From a virus, in IMG/VR virus record IMGVR_UViG_3300043774_000981, positions 1 to 25,614 of that record: a DNA stretch of 25,614 nucleotides; one strand, given 5' to 3'. Shown here piece by piece: positions 10,906-19,207 of this stretch. Each line of letters opens with the position of its first letter. Within the stretch, counting starts at the first letter, position 1. Under the pieces are notes generated by a model. That model saw only the letters and a program-made list of their open reading frames with translations, had not been told where the DNA came from and ran no database searches. Made by a program: the position numbers and the translations under genes.

Positions 10906-11699
10906 GATAAAAGTGTTCTAAAATGTTTAACGTTATATAATACATCAGAAATCTGTTGATCCGATAATCTCTGATCAAAGTATGTTTCTAATTTTTCTTT
11001 TGGTTTATCTAATAATACTTCATCTGGGTATTTACCGTGTTTTAAACCATAAATAACTGGATTAGATGTATCGATTGTTTTGATAAATGAATATTCTTTA
11101 CCTTTATAATTAGAAAATTCGTTAGGTAATGTAGCACCTAATAAGTGATGATGTATTGTTGGAGCAAATGCAGATAGTGTTCTTAGTTTTTCAATAAATT
11201 TAACACGTCCCATCATTAAACTCATTAATGGGTTTTGATGCTCATATAATTCTTTATAAAACACACCTGAATGATTTAATGCAATGTGATCATATCGTAA
11301 TCCTGAAGATAATGAACTGTACATTTCAATAGCATCAGGTACATTTTCAGCTTGTACTACAGCCATTAATTTAGTTCTACGATGTAATTCATTTGTATAA
11401 CCTGTCATCCATGCTTTAGCATTACGATATGTTACATCAGGATCATTCCACGCATCAGGAACAATGAATATATTTGGCTTAATTTCATTTAATCGTTCGA
11501 TTAAATCTTCAGTAGTATGAGATACACCTTCGAATAATCCATTATCCATGATAATAAATTCTCTACGCTTAGATGCGTCTTTAAAGAAATTAAAGTATTT
11601 ATCGTTATCTAACAGATGAGGTAAACAGTAATGGTAATCATTAAATTTTAATGACTCGTCTAATAAGTCTAATGGTACTTCGTGAGAGATTAATGCCAT
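10902..11699 (-). CDS. dpdA: DpdA-like DNA guanine transglycosylase
   Basis: This 265-residue protein looks like a short, TGT-fold phage DpdA, the enzyme that swaps guanine for a 7-deazaguanine base in DNA. The catalytic-style Asp52 sits in FIIMDNGLFEG (49-58), a second Asp82 is in FIVPDAWND, and Gln116 is in MAVVQAEN. An ALNHSG segment (140-145) and HHHLLGAT near residue 180-190 complete the barrel pattern. It overlaps queD by 4 nt and lies beside queC and queE, which strengthens the call. The substrate is probably preQ0 because no QueF or amidotransferase-fused QueC is seen. Confidence 0.75.
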   Translation of the reverse strand: MALISHEVPLDLLDESLKFNDYHYCLPHLLDNDKYFNFFKDASKRREFIIMDNGLFEGVSHTTEDLIERLNEIKPNIFIVPDAWNDPDVTYRNAKAWMTGYTNELHRRTKLMAVVQAENVPDAIEMYSSLSSGLRYDHIALNHSGVFYKELYEHQNPLMSLMMGRVKFIEKLRTLSAFAPTIHHHLLGATLPNEFSNYKGKEYSFIKTIDTSNPVIYGLKHGKYPDEVLLDKPKEKLETYFDQRLSDQQISDVLYNVKHFRTLLS

Positions 11700-11701
11700 A
11701 A

Positions 11702-12196
11702 CTATTTATTATAATTTTTTAAGTATTCATAGAATTCTAAAGTAGTACCATCGAATTCTCCTGCTAATTCATTAATTAAATCTATACGAGACAATTTATC
11801 GGGTCCCAAATGTCTAAGATCATTGGCTAGTTCTTTAACTAGTTCATCCCATATTTTGGGTTCTTCTTTATCAAACGCAGCCATTAATTTATGGTAGCGA
11901 TCGTATTGTTGTTTTTCAATTATATCTCTACGATTTACCCAAGCTTCATGGGATGGGTATTTTTTGCGTTCAGTTTTTAATCGTTCGTCTAATAACCACA
12001 ATTCATAAAATGCTTGTTGCCTATAATCCGATATTTCAAAATCACCGTTTTTAATGCGGGTATCTAATGGAGTGTACTTATGCATTGGTTGACGTGATTT
12101 AAAACGCCTCCAATAATAAAATACATTAAAGTTCGCTGGTTGGAACTTCGATTCCACTATCGTCTGAATGTTCTTCGGGTAACGGGATATTTGCAT
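11702..12196 (-). CDS. Conserved-type phage protein of unknown function
   Basis: Up to 164 residues. It has a run of aromatic and basic residues (NFNVFYYWRRFKSRQP), then the pattern YTPLDTRIKNGDFEISDYRQQA (about residues 41-62), which resembles T4-like phage proteins with 'IxNGDFDxSxYxxxA'. The rest is helical. The ATG at 12196 overlaps the 3' end of the previous gene by 71 nt, which is unusually long here. The next ATG, at residue 38 (12085), would leave 40 nt between the genes but drop part of the conserved-looking region. The true start is therefore uncertain. It precedes dpdA by 2 nt and could act with it. Confidence 0.65.
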   Translation of the reverse strand: MQISRYPKNIQTIVESKFQPANFNVFYYWRRFKSRQPMHKYTPLDTRIKNGDFEISDYRQQAFYELWLLDERLKTERKKYPSHEAWVNRRDIIEKQQYDRYHKLMAAFDKEEPKIWDELVKELANDLRHLGPDKLSRIDLINELAGEFDGTTLEFYEYLKNYNK

Positions 12197-12332
12197 TATC
12201 TAGTGTGTTTAAAACCTTATCAGCGAGTGCGCTAATTGCTGCTACTCGCTGATCTTCTGGTAGTTGATTAATGTTTAAATTGTCAACTTCGTTTCTAATA
12301 TTTTTTAATTCTTTTAATAAGTCGTCTAACAT
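12126..12332 (-). CDS. Small acidic helical protein
   Basis: This is a 68-residue acidic protein (MLDDLLKELKNIRNEVDNLN..., ending in SDDSGIEVPTSEL) with a leading coiled-coil helix and an acidic tail. It is the first gene of the dpdA-queD operon. The promoter-like motif at 12335-12351 ends only 2 nt before its ATG. No family is recognised. Confidence 0.6.
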   Translation of the reverse strand: MLDDLLKELKNIRNEVDNLNINQLPEDQRVAAISALADKVLNTLDNANIPLPEEHSDDSGIEVPTSEL

Positions 12333-12334
12333 AG

Positions 12335-12351
12335 TAAATTTAATTAAGAAA
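12335..12351 (-). promoter_or_regulatory. Promoter-like 17-bp motif, copy ahead of gene 12332
   Basis: The minus strand reads TTTCTTAATTAAATTTA, 1 nt after the nrdA stop and 2 nt before the ATG at 12332. If it is a promoter, the transcript would be leaderless or start inside the gene. Confidence 0.5.
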
Positions 12352-12352
12352 A

Positions 12353-14077
12353 TTATCCTTCACAAGCTACACAAGCAGCCGTTCTATCTAAATTATCACC
12401 ACGTAAAACAGATTCTGTACGTAAGTAATATAATGTTTTAATACCAGCTTTATGTGCTTCTTTATGTACTTCTGACATCCAACGTGGTGTATCGTTTGGA
12501 TCAAAACATAAATTTAATGATACTGTTTGATCAACATACTGCTGGCGAATACCAGCTTGGCGTACAATTTCTAATTGATTGATTTCTTTGAATGTACGAA
12601 ATACTTCTTTTTCTTCGTCTGATAGAATGTGTTCTTGTATTCCATAAACTGAACCTTGATCTTTAGCGATTTGATCCCATACTGAAGTAATATTAAATCC
12701 TTTAGATTCAAGTAATGCTTCTAATACTGGATTCTTTTTAATGAATACGCCTTTAGCTGTCTTTAAATTATAGATATTAGCAGGTAATGGCTCAATTGAT
12801 GGAGAAACACCACCTGAAATGTGTGCATTCGATACTGTAGGAGCAATTGCCATTCTATGTGAATGTCTTACGCCTGTACCTTTACACCATTCTGGCTCGC
12901 CATATTCTACAGCCATATCTTTAGATGCTTTTAATGATTCGGCATCAATGAATGAGAATATTTCACGTGTATAAGCATTTGCTTGAATACCAACAAATGG
13001 AACACCTTTTGCTTGTAGGAATGTGTGCCATCCTAAAGCACCAATACCAATTGCTCTACCTTTTTGTGCTGAACGTACTGTATTTTCCATAAAACGGATA
13101 TTTTTAGCACGATCAATAAATTCTTGTAGTACACCTTCTAAAAACCAAGTCATCAATTCAGGAACAGACATACCATTCTCAAAACGATAATCTTTCCATT
13201 CATCAAAACGAGCTAAATTCAATGATGATAAACAACAGATGAATGAGTGTAATGGATCTGTATATAATACAATTTCAGAACAGATATTCGTCATTGTAAC
13301 TTCTAAGTTCAATTTCTTATATCCTTCAGGATTAGCTTTATTTACATTATCTTTAAACATAATATATGGCTCGCCTGTCTCTAAACGTGTACGTAAAATT
13401 TCACCCCAAATTTTTAATGAATGCGGATCACGATCTTCTACTTTTTGCATAAATGTATCATCAACAATTACGCAGTGGTGTGTATTTAAACACTGACGAT
13501 TAACATCACCTTTTGGACGTCTCATCATTAAAAATTCTTCAATGTCTGGATGATTAATATCCAAATTAAATGAAGCGGCTCCACGACGAACGGATCCTTG
13601 ATTTGTAGCAAGTATCGTTGAATCATAAATTTTAGCCCAAGGAATAATACCTTCACTTACACCGTTATCTTTAATTCTAGCGCCACGTCCTCTAATACGA
13701 GATAATGACATACCAACACCACCACCTTGAGATGATAATCTCATTAGTTCGGAATTGGCTGATGCAATTCCTTCTACAGAATCATCAACATCAATTCCAT
13801 AACATGAGATAGGTAATCCACGTTCAGTACCCATATTTGAAAGTACTGGTGATGCTAAACATAACCAATTCTTCACCATTGCCTCATAAAAGAATGGTTG
13901 AAGATCTTTACGACGTAACCTACGAGCAGCAGATTTAGACACACGTTTAAAACCATCGAATACACTTTCATCTGATAATAAGTATCCCTTAGAGATCATA
14001 CTTAATGCGATATCATCCATCCATTCGGGATAATCTTTTCCTACAACCCATTTGCGGGTATCAACTGTTATGCTCAT
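12353..14077 (-). CDS. nrdA: Ribonucleotide reductase large subunit (class I, short)
   Basis: This 574-residue protein reduces ribonucleotides to deoxyribonucleotides with NrdB. Visible active-site elements are Cys92 (LPISCYG), the Asn264-x-Cys266-x-Glu268 radical site (TNICSEI), Cys281/282 (FICCLSSLNL), a tyrosine pair for radical transfer (LYYLRT, about 549-550) and the C-terminal redox CVACEG. It is about 180-200 residues shorter than E. coli or T4 NrdA and starts where their ATP-cone ends, so the dATP activity-control site is missing. It follows nrdB by 16 nt. Confidence 0.97.
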   Translation of the reverse strand: MSITVDTRKWVVGKDYPEWMDDIALSMISKGYLLSDESVFDGFKRVSKSAARRLRRKDLQPFFYEAMVKNWLCLASPVLSNMGTERGLPISCYGIDVDDSVEGIASANSELMRLSSQGGGVGMSLSRIRGRGARIKDNGVSEGIIPWAKIYDSTILATNQGSVRRGAASFNLDINHPDIEEFLMMRRPKGDVNRQCLNTHHCVIVDDTFMQKVEDRDPHSLKIWGEILRTRLETGEPYIMFKDNVNKANPEGYKKLNLEVTMTNICSEIVLYTDPLHSFICCLSSLNLARFDEWKDYRFENGMSVPELMTWFLEGVLQEFIDRAKNIRFMENTVRSAQKGRAIGIGALGWHTFLQAKGVPFVGIQANAYTREIFSFIDAESLKASKDMAVEYGEPEWCKGTGVRHSHRMAIAPTVSNAHISGGVSPSIEPLPANIYNLKTAKGVFIKKNPVLEALLESKGFNITSVWDQIAKDQGSVYGIQEHILSDEEKEVFRTFKEINQLEIVRQAGIRQQYVDQTVSLNLCFDPNDTPRWMSEVHKEAHKAGIKTLYYLRTESVLRGDNLDRTAACVACEG

Positions 14078-14093
14078 TTTTTATTATTTTATA

Positions 14094-15041
14094 TTATAAA
14101 TCTGACCAATCCGCTACCGACTTCGAATAAGATGAAGGTCGTTGCGCAAAGAAATCTTGTTGTTCTACTCCTGATGTAATTTGACCGAACCAAGCGATCT
14201 CGTCTAATAGTCGTTCATTTACATCATATAATGGTTTATAACCTAATTCAATCATTTTTTCATTGGCTCTAGCGCGAATGAAATTCTTTAATTGCTCCTT
14301 AGTTAAATTTTCTAAGTCGCCCATTTCAAATACTTTATTGATAAATGCAAATTCTAATTCTACTGAAATTGCACATGCTGTTTTGATACGTTCCTGTAAA
14401 TCGATTGTATTTAATTCAGGGCGTTCTTCTAGTAATTGTCTAAATAACCAACATCCAGCTTTTGAATGTAATGATTCATCTCTAACACTCCATGCAACGA
14501 TTTGTCCCATACCTTTCATTAGATTTCTCATTTGAAATGACATTAGGATAGCAAATGATGAAAATAAATTAACACCTTCGGTAAATGCTGAGAATATAGC
14601 CAATGATTGCGCTATTTCATCCATTGTACCTGATTTTACTTGCTGCAATCGCTCAATTTTATTACGAGCTTCTTCATCATCCATGAATGCGGCAAAATCA
14701 TCTAAACCTAATGATTCGTTTAGTAATGAGTATGCTTCAGCATGAATTGATTCAAATGAACCAAATGTAACAGCCATTGATTGTATTTCTGGTTTTGGAA
14801 ACCAATGCGATACATTAGATGACCAATAATCCTCAACGTGTGTTTCAGTCTGAGCAAATGATTTTAATATTTGTCCGATTAGATTTTTTTCTGATTCGGT
14901 TAATTTTAATTTGAAATCATTAACGTCAGCCGCTAATGTAACTTCTTCGGGTAACCAATGCACACGTTGCTGTTGTTTTAAAAATTCATGTGCTTGGTCG
15001 TATTCAAACGGCTTATAGAATAAACGCTTATCTGTGATCAT
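14094..15041 (-). CDS. nrdB: Ribonucleotide reductase small subunit (class I, tyrosyl radical)
   Basis: This 315-residue di-metal protein generates the radical used by NrdA. Metal ligands can be placed: Glu97 and His100 with the radical Tyr104 (GSFESIHAEAY), Glu155 (FTEGVNLF), and Glu189/His192 (VRDESLHSKAG). The first-ligand position (Asp84 in E. coli) is probably Glu66 in TETHVEDYW, as in some phage and chlamydial forms. The Tyr suggests a classical Fe or Mn tyrosyl-radical type. The C-terminus (SKSVADWSDL) should bind NrdA. It starts 1 nt after thioredoxin. Confidence 0.96.
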   Translation of the reverse strand: MITDKRLFYKPFEYDQAHEFLKQQQRVHWLPEEVTLAADVNDFKLKLTESEKNLIGQILKSFAQTETHVEDYWSSNVSHWFPKPEIQSMAVTFGSFESIHAEAYSLLNESLGLDDFAAFMDDEEARNKIERLQQVKSGTMDEIAQSLAIFSAFTEGVNLFSSFAILMSFQMRNLMKGMGQIVAWSVRDESLHSKAGCWLFRQLLEERPELNTIDLQERIKTACAISVELEFAFINKVFEMGDLENLTKEQLKNFIRARANEKMIELGYKPLYDVNERLLDEIAWFGQITSGVEQQDFFAQRPSSYSKSVADWSDL

Positions 15042-15042
15042 A

Positions 15043-15303
15043 TTATTTAAACGAGTTAATAGTTGAAGTTAATAATGGTTTTTGCTGCATTCCAACAAGA
15101 CGTTTTACTTCCTGTCCATCTTTTTCAATAATAATAGTAGGGACACCTCTTACATTGTATTTAATTGCTAATGTTGATTCAGCATCTACATCAACATCTT
15201 GGAATGAAACACCAGATACTTCTGACTTAACTTGATCAAATATAGGGGCAAGCTGCTTGCAAGGACCACACCATGAAGCAGAAAATTTGAGTACTTTTAA
15301 CAT
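15043..15303 (-). CDS. trx: Thioredoxin
   Basis: This is an 86-residue minimal thioredoxin with active site WCGPC at residues 11-15 and the conserved cis-Pro (VRGVPTI, around 56). It is about 20 residues shorter than E. coli thioredoxin. As first gene of trx-nrdB-nrdA it should supply reducing power to ribonucleotide reductase. It is preceded by a promoter-like motif 48 nt upstream. Confidence 0.95.
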   Translation of the reverse strand: MLKVLKFSASWCGPCKQLAPIFDQVKSEVSGVSFQDVDVDAESTLAIKYNVRGVPTIIIEKDGQEVKRLVGMQQKPLLTSTINSFK

Positions 15304-15351
15304 AAATTTTATTTTAATTTTTATAGGTGCTATAATAAATACAATATATAC

Positions 15352-15368
15352 TAAATATAATTAAGAAG
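15352..15368 (-). promoter_or_regulatory. Promoter-like 17-bp motif, copy ahead of trx-nrdBA
   Basis: The minus strand reads CTTCTTAATTATATTTA and includes the stop codon of the helicase gene. It lies 48 nt before the thioredoxin ATG. Confidence 0.55.
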
Positions 15369-16749
15369 GAGTCGCAAGTTCAAAAAACTTCTTTCGTAGA
15401 TAATCTTTATCATCGTGATCAAAGTCTTGTTTAGTTCTTTGTGGAGATTGTTGTGGAGAATCCGACTCTTCATCTTCAATATACTCTCCAGTAATGCGAG
15501 TTATACCAGTTGATCCTTCAAAATCACAGTTGAATGTAATACCATCTGTACCATAGCGATTTTTAATAATATGCCAACGAGAAGTATTATCTACTTTATC
15601 TTTACGTAAACGTGATGTTGAGATAATAATATCACCAATCATGATTTTGTCATATGATCCAGCAGCTTTGTCACCTTCTACTACTTTATCAGCAGCACCC
15701 GAACGATTAACTTGGGATGGCGATACAATTGGTATACCTAATTCCTTAGCTAGTCCTTTAGCATCTGTGTAGATATCATCCAAATCATCTTTGCGTTCAT
15801 TTCTAGCGCGTTGACGATTTTTTAATAAATCTAAATAATCAATAAAGATAACATCGGGTCTAAAATTATGTTGATTCCATAATTGATCCAAATGGCGCTC
15901 AATATCATCTAATGATGCACGTTTTGGTGGGTATTCTTTAATAATTAATTTACCTGCTAGTCCTTTCGTTGCATCTTCGATTTTAACTCGATGTAGTGGT
16001 AGTTGATCAACTGGAATTCCTAATAGATTAGCATCAAAACGTTGTCCAACATATCCTTCACCTAATTCTAATGTGTAGTATACTACTTTACCACCTAATT
16101 TAGCAGCTTCTAAGGCCATTGAAATCGCAGCCCATGATTTACCAGAACCGGGCCCGCCAAAGAATATAATTAAATCACCTTTACCATAACCACCTTGCGT
16201 AATTGAATTAATCTGTGGCCAAGGTGTGGGAATAACACGTCTATCATCTGGTCTATAACGTGCTTCTACATCTAATTCATAATCGTGTCCTGTATTTTTT
16301 TCTTGTGATGTAACAATTGCTTTGGAAATTAATGAGCGAATTGATTCGTAATCACCATCATTTAATAAATCAACAGATGTCATAATTGCTTTCTTCATCT
16401 GTTGGTTTTGACAGAATTTTAGGAATTCCTGCTCAATATATTCCTTATCATGTGCTTGATCAGCCATTTTATAGGCTTCCTTTAATTCCTCAACAACAGC
16501 AATCTTTAATACATCGTTATCTTCTTTTTTTACTTCGATCTGAAGTGCCTCCATTGTAGGAGTTGTATGAAATTCGTCGAAGTATTTATTTAATTTAGTT
16601 ACAATCCATTTTCTGGCTGTATTTTCAAAATAATCATCTGTAACTGAATCCGATACATCTACTAGAAATTTCCTATCCGTTAATAACAAACCTAATACTT
16701 TGGTTTGAAACGAATTCCCGTACTTATCTAAACTATCTAGTGCTGTCAT
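15361..16749 (-). CDS. Replicative DNA helicase (DnaB/gp41-like)
   Basis: This 462-residue, RecA-fold hexameric helicase should unwind duplex DNA 5' to 3' ahead of the fork. An N-terminal helical domain (1-150) is followed by the ATPase: Walker A GGPGSGKS at about 198-205, a YYTLELGEG segment (H1a-type Glu), Walker B VIFIDYLDLL around 300, and VSPSQVNR (H3-type Gln). The acidic C-terminus may bind partners. It closes the gp32-uvsX-exonuclease operon, and its stop codon is embedded in the promoter-like motif of the next operon. No primase is seen in the window. Confidence 0.92.
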   Translation of the reverse strand: MTALDSLDKYGNSFQTKVLGLLLTDRKFLVDVSDSVTDDYFENTARKWIVTKLNKYFDEFHTTPTMEALQIEVKKEDNDVLKIAVVEELKEAYKMADQAHDKEYIEQEFLKFCQNQQMKKAIMTSVDLLNDGDYESIRSLISKAIVTSQEKNTGHDYELDVEARYRPDDRRVIPTPWPQINSITQGGYGKGDLIIFFGGPGSGKSWAAISMALEAAKLGGKVVYYTLELGEGYVGQRFDANLLGIPVDQLPLHRVKIEDATKGLAGKLIIKEYPPKRASLDDIERHLDQLWNQHNFRPDVIFIDYLDLLKNRQRARNERKDDLDDIYTDAKGLAKELGIPIVSPSQVNRSGAADKVVEGDKAAGSYDKIMIGDIIISTSRLRKDKVDNTSRWHIIKNRYGTDGITFNCDFEGSTGITRITGEYIEDEESDSPQQSPQRTKQDFDHDDKDYLRKKFFELATPS

Positions 16750-16771
16750 TTATAACCTTTATTTATAACTT

Positions 16772-17803
16772 TTATTGCTTCCAATCTAACGAAGAAAAAT
16801 TCTCTATCAACCATCCTTGCCAATTTACCCGCTCATTTAATTGATCATCCTCCGTCATTTCAACGAAATTACCTATGTTCAGTGATGGTGGTGCATTTTC
16901 AACTGCATCGTCAACGATGCGCTTATCCTCGTCATCTATATTCGGATCTTTTAATGACATTAATTGATAATTAATACCTAATTGGCGTTCAAATTGAATG
17001 ATTTTAGTATATAATTGATTTTTATCTTCATTCAATTTTGCTTTATTTAACATATAATCTAGATCAATAGGAGTAGACTCCATCAATTCAGGATATAACT
17101 TAAATACTTTTTTAGGACCTAATCCCTGTATTCCAGGAACGTTATCGCCAGAATCCCCCAATAACATTTTATAATTAATAAAGTTATTAGGATGTACAAA
17201 ATATTCTTCTAATACATCATCAGCTCGGTATGTTTTCTTCTTAGTTGGCGAATATATTTCAGTTTTATCTGATACTAATTGTAGGAAATCCTTATCAGCA
17301 GACATAATTGTTACTTTATCTGTTTCTGGGTCTGCTTCAAATTTTTTAACTAAATATCCCATTACATCATCGGCTTCAATTTTTGGGATGCAAATCATCG
17401 ATACTGGTAATTGGGTGCAGTATTCAATTAATCGTCCCATTTGATTAGCCATTGATTCGCTTTCTTCCTTTTTATCGCCAAATACTTTCCAATTAGTTAC
17501 TTTAATATTAGTACGATTAGCTTTATAATCAGAATATAAATACTTTTTATTAGTTGAATTACCTTGCCCATCAAATACTAAAACAACCCTACTCGGTTGG
17601 TATAGCTTAATAGCATAACCAACCGATTTAAGGAAGCCAACAAGACCACCTACATGGTGGCCGTTGGGATTTAAGTGCTGAATAATAGCAAATGAGCGTA
17701 AAAATGTATTCATTGAATCTACAATAAGTACTCTAGCGTTCTTTGAATTATTTTTATCAGCTTTTAGTTCTGAGAGTAATTTATTTAGGAAGTCTTTATC
17801 CAT
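16772..17803 (-). CDS. 5'-3' exonuclease / flap nuclease (T4 RNase H-like)
   Basis: A 343-residue PIN/FEN-type nuclease is called from ATG 17803 (MDKDFLNK); an in-frame start further upstream at 17842 would overlap the 63-residue gene by 47 nt. Acidic metal sites appear in order: VLIVDSMNTFLRSF, VVLVFDGQ, IEADDVMGY, VTIMSADKDFLQL, and LLGDSGDNVPGIQGLGPKK, the last being the H3TH DNA-binding region. The family removes RNA primers and flaps during lagging-strand synthesis. The ATG overlaps the stop of the upstream gene by 8 nt. Confidence 0.92.
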   Translation of the reverse strand: MDKDFLNKLLSELKADKNNSKNARVLIVDSMNTFLRSFAIIQHLNPNGHHVGGLVGFLKSVGYAIKLYQPSRVVLVFDGQGNSTNKKYLYSDYKANRTNIKVTNWKVFGDKKEESESMANQMGRLIEYCTQLPVSMICIPKIEADDVMGYLVKKFEADPETDKVTIMSADKDFLQLVSDKTEIYSPTKKKTYRADDVLEEYFVHPNNFINYKMLLGDSGDNVPGIQGLGPKKVFKLYPELMESTPIDLDYMLNKAKLNEDKNQLYTKIIQFERQLGINYQLMSLKDPNIDDEDKRIVDDAVENAPPSLNIGNFVEMTEDDQLNERVNWQGWLIENFSSLDWKQ

Positions 17804-17987
17804 TATCTTGTTGTTTATACTTGGGGATTTTAATCCAACCAAAAACCTGTCTTATTGTATTATTATCAAATAACCATTTACTACCATCCCAATGCCCTAA
17901 TTGTACTCCCATCATATAAGGTCCTAGATAACAAATGTATAATCCCTCATCTTCAGGATTTTCGGTATTCCAAAATGATTCTTCCAT
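17796..17987 (-). CDS. Small DUF551-like phage protein
   Basis: This is a 63-residue protein with the pattern PEDEGLYICYLGPYMMGVQLGHW, then WLF and VFGWIKIPKYK. This resembles the DUF551 layout, in which a 'P-x-x-G-x-Y-L' strand is followed by a final 'V-x-x-W-x-x-L/I-P'. DUF551 proteins are frequent in phages and have no known role. It lies between the 38-residue gene and the exonuclease in the replication operon. Confidence 0.65.
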   Translation of the reverse strand: MEESFWNTENPEDEGLYICYLGPYMMGVQLGHWDGSKWLFDNNTIRQVFGWIKIPKYKQQDNG

Positions 17988-17991
17988 ACTA

Positions 17992-18108
17992 TTATTGTTT
18001 GATTAGTAACATAATCTCTCTAGTTAAAGAACCTGCTGTTTTAGTACCATCAAGACTCCAACGTATAATTGTAGCTTCTATAGCACTATATAATTCATCT
18101 TTATTCAT
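17992..18108 (-). CDS. Tiny helical protein in the replication operon (38 aa)
   Basis: This 38-residue frame (MNKDELYSAIEATIIRWSLD..., ending REIMLLIKQ) overlaps the uvsX stop by 8 nt and stops 4 nt before the next start. The context (gp32-uvsX-X-Y-exonuclease) favours a real gene. It is amphipathic helical. No family is recognised. Confidence 0.6.
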   Translation of the reverse strand: MNKDELYSAIEATIIRWSLDGTKTAGSLTREIMLLIKQ

Positions 18109-19207
18109 TATCTAATTCATCATCAATAGAAATTGTTGGGGCAATACTTTTGCCTTCATCCCATTCACTGCTATCTTCAGTAATTTGTAGATCATCTACA
18201 TCTGTTAGTCCATTGAACCACTCACGTGCATGTTCTTTCTTGTATTTAGCGATTGCATTTGGTGTATCGCTAATAAAACCATGTGGAGTAACAATAATAG
18301 TAGAAGCAGTTGCTACACCACAATCAGCATGAATTTTATCAATTGCTATTTTAGTACGTTTAGCAAATTCTACTGATTTGCCATCTTTAACTGCTTTAAT
18401 CTTAGACGTACCTGAATTAGTTACGTTACCATAAGTAATAACAACAGCCGCATCCCAATACATTGTATCTCCACCTTTATTAGTACGTTTAGGTTGTGCC
18501 ATTGGCATCATAGCCGGCTGAACACCCGTTTTATTAATAACAAAGAATGTATTCGTGTATGGATATTTTTCCTTACGTGATAGTGGAAATTGCTGATTGA
18601 TAAAGTTACCAAATTGAGTAGCCATCGCACCTGCATTCCACATTGGATTATTTTTGCCTTGATCTACACTCATTTGACATGGAAGTGACCCAACTGAATC
18701 CCATAGAAATAATAAATCATATGGTAAACGTCCTTTTGCTTGCTCATTCATAATGTCTGAAATGAATGCTGCTACATCTTCAATATGATCAATTGATGAT
18801 CTATCAATGTAAAGGAAAAAACCATCATAATTAATTATTTCACCTGTTTCTTCGTCTGGAATTGCGGTTAATTCCAATCCCATTTTCTGAGCATGAGCAA
18901 AGTCCCACTTCATTTCCGAAATAATGAATACAGGTAATATACCCATTTTCTGAGCTGTAACAGCAGTTTCAATAAGTAATGTTGTTTTACCTGTATCAGA
19001 ACCTCCACGCGCAATTGTAATTTGTCCCATTGGTACACCAGGAATGGAAAGTGCTTCCTTAACTGCTGGAGTGAATGGGATCCATTTTTGTTCTTTAAAT
19101 TTAGTAGTCTGATCTAAGTATTTAGATTTCTTAAATGCAGATAAGTTAAATTTAGACTTGTCACCCAAAATATGGGTGACAGTCTCGGATGGTGATTTTT
19201 TAGCCAT
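18101..19207 (-). CDS. uvsX: UvsX/RecA-like recombinase
   Basis: This is a 368-residue RecA-fold ATPase for homologous recombination and recombination-dependent replication. Walker A GGSDTGKT is at 68-75 and Walker B LLFLWDSVGSLP around 164-175. FFVINKTGVQPAMM and GGDTMYWDAAVVI follow the RecA/UvsX core. The tail is acidic (DDELDNE). Its start overlaps the gp32 stop as TAATG, so production with gp32 is coupled, which suits joint filament formation on ssDNA. Confidence 0.95.
   Translation of the reverse strand: MAKKSPSETVTHILGDKSKFNLSAFKKSKYLDQTTKFKEQKWIPFTPAVKEALSIPGVPMGQITIARGGSDTGKTTLLIETAVTAQKMGILPVFIISEMKWDFAHAQKMGLELTAIPDEETGEIINYDGFFLYIDRSSIDHIEDVAAFISDIMNEQAKGRLPYDLLFLWDSVGSLPCQMSVDQGKNNPMWNAGAMATQFGNFINQQFPLSRKEKYPYTNTFFVINKTGVQPAMMPMAQPKRTNKGGDTMYWDAAVVITYGNVTNSGTSKIKAVKDGKSVEFAKRTKIAIDKIHADCGVATASTIIVTPHGFISDTPNAIAKYKKEHAREWFNGLTDVDDLQITEDSSEWDEGKSIAPTISIDDELDNE

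Noticed and set aside
16760-16767. TATAAATA on the minus strand 11 nt before the helicase start
   Set aside because: It has the right orientation, but the helicase belongs to the gp32 operon and there is no second copy pattern ahead of the virion genes in this window, so a late promoter is not supported.
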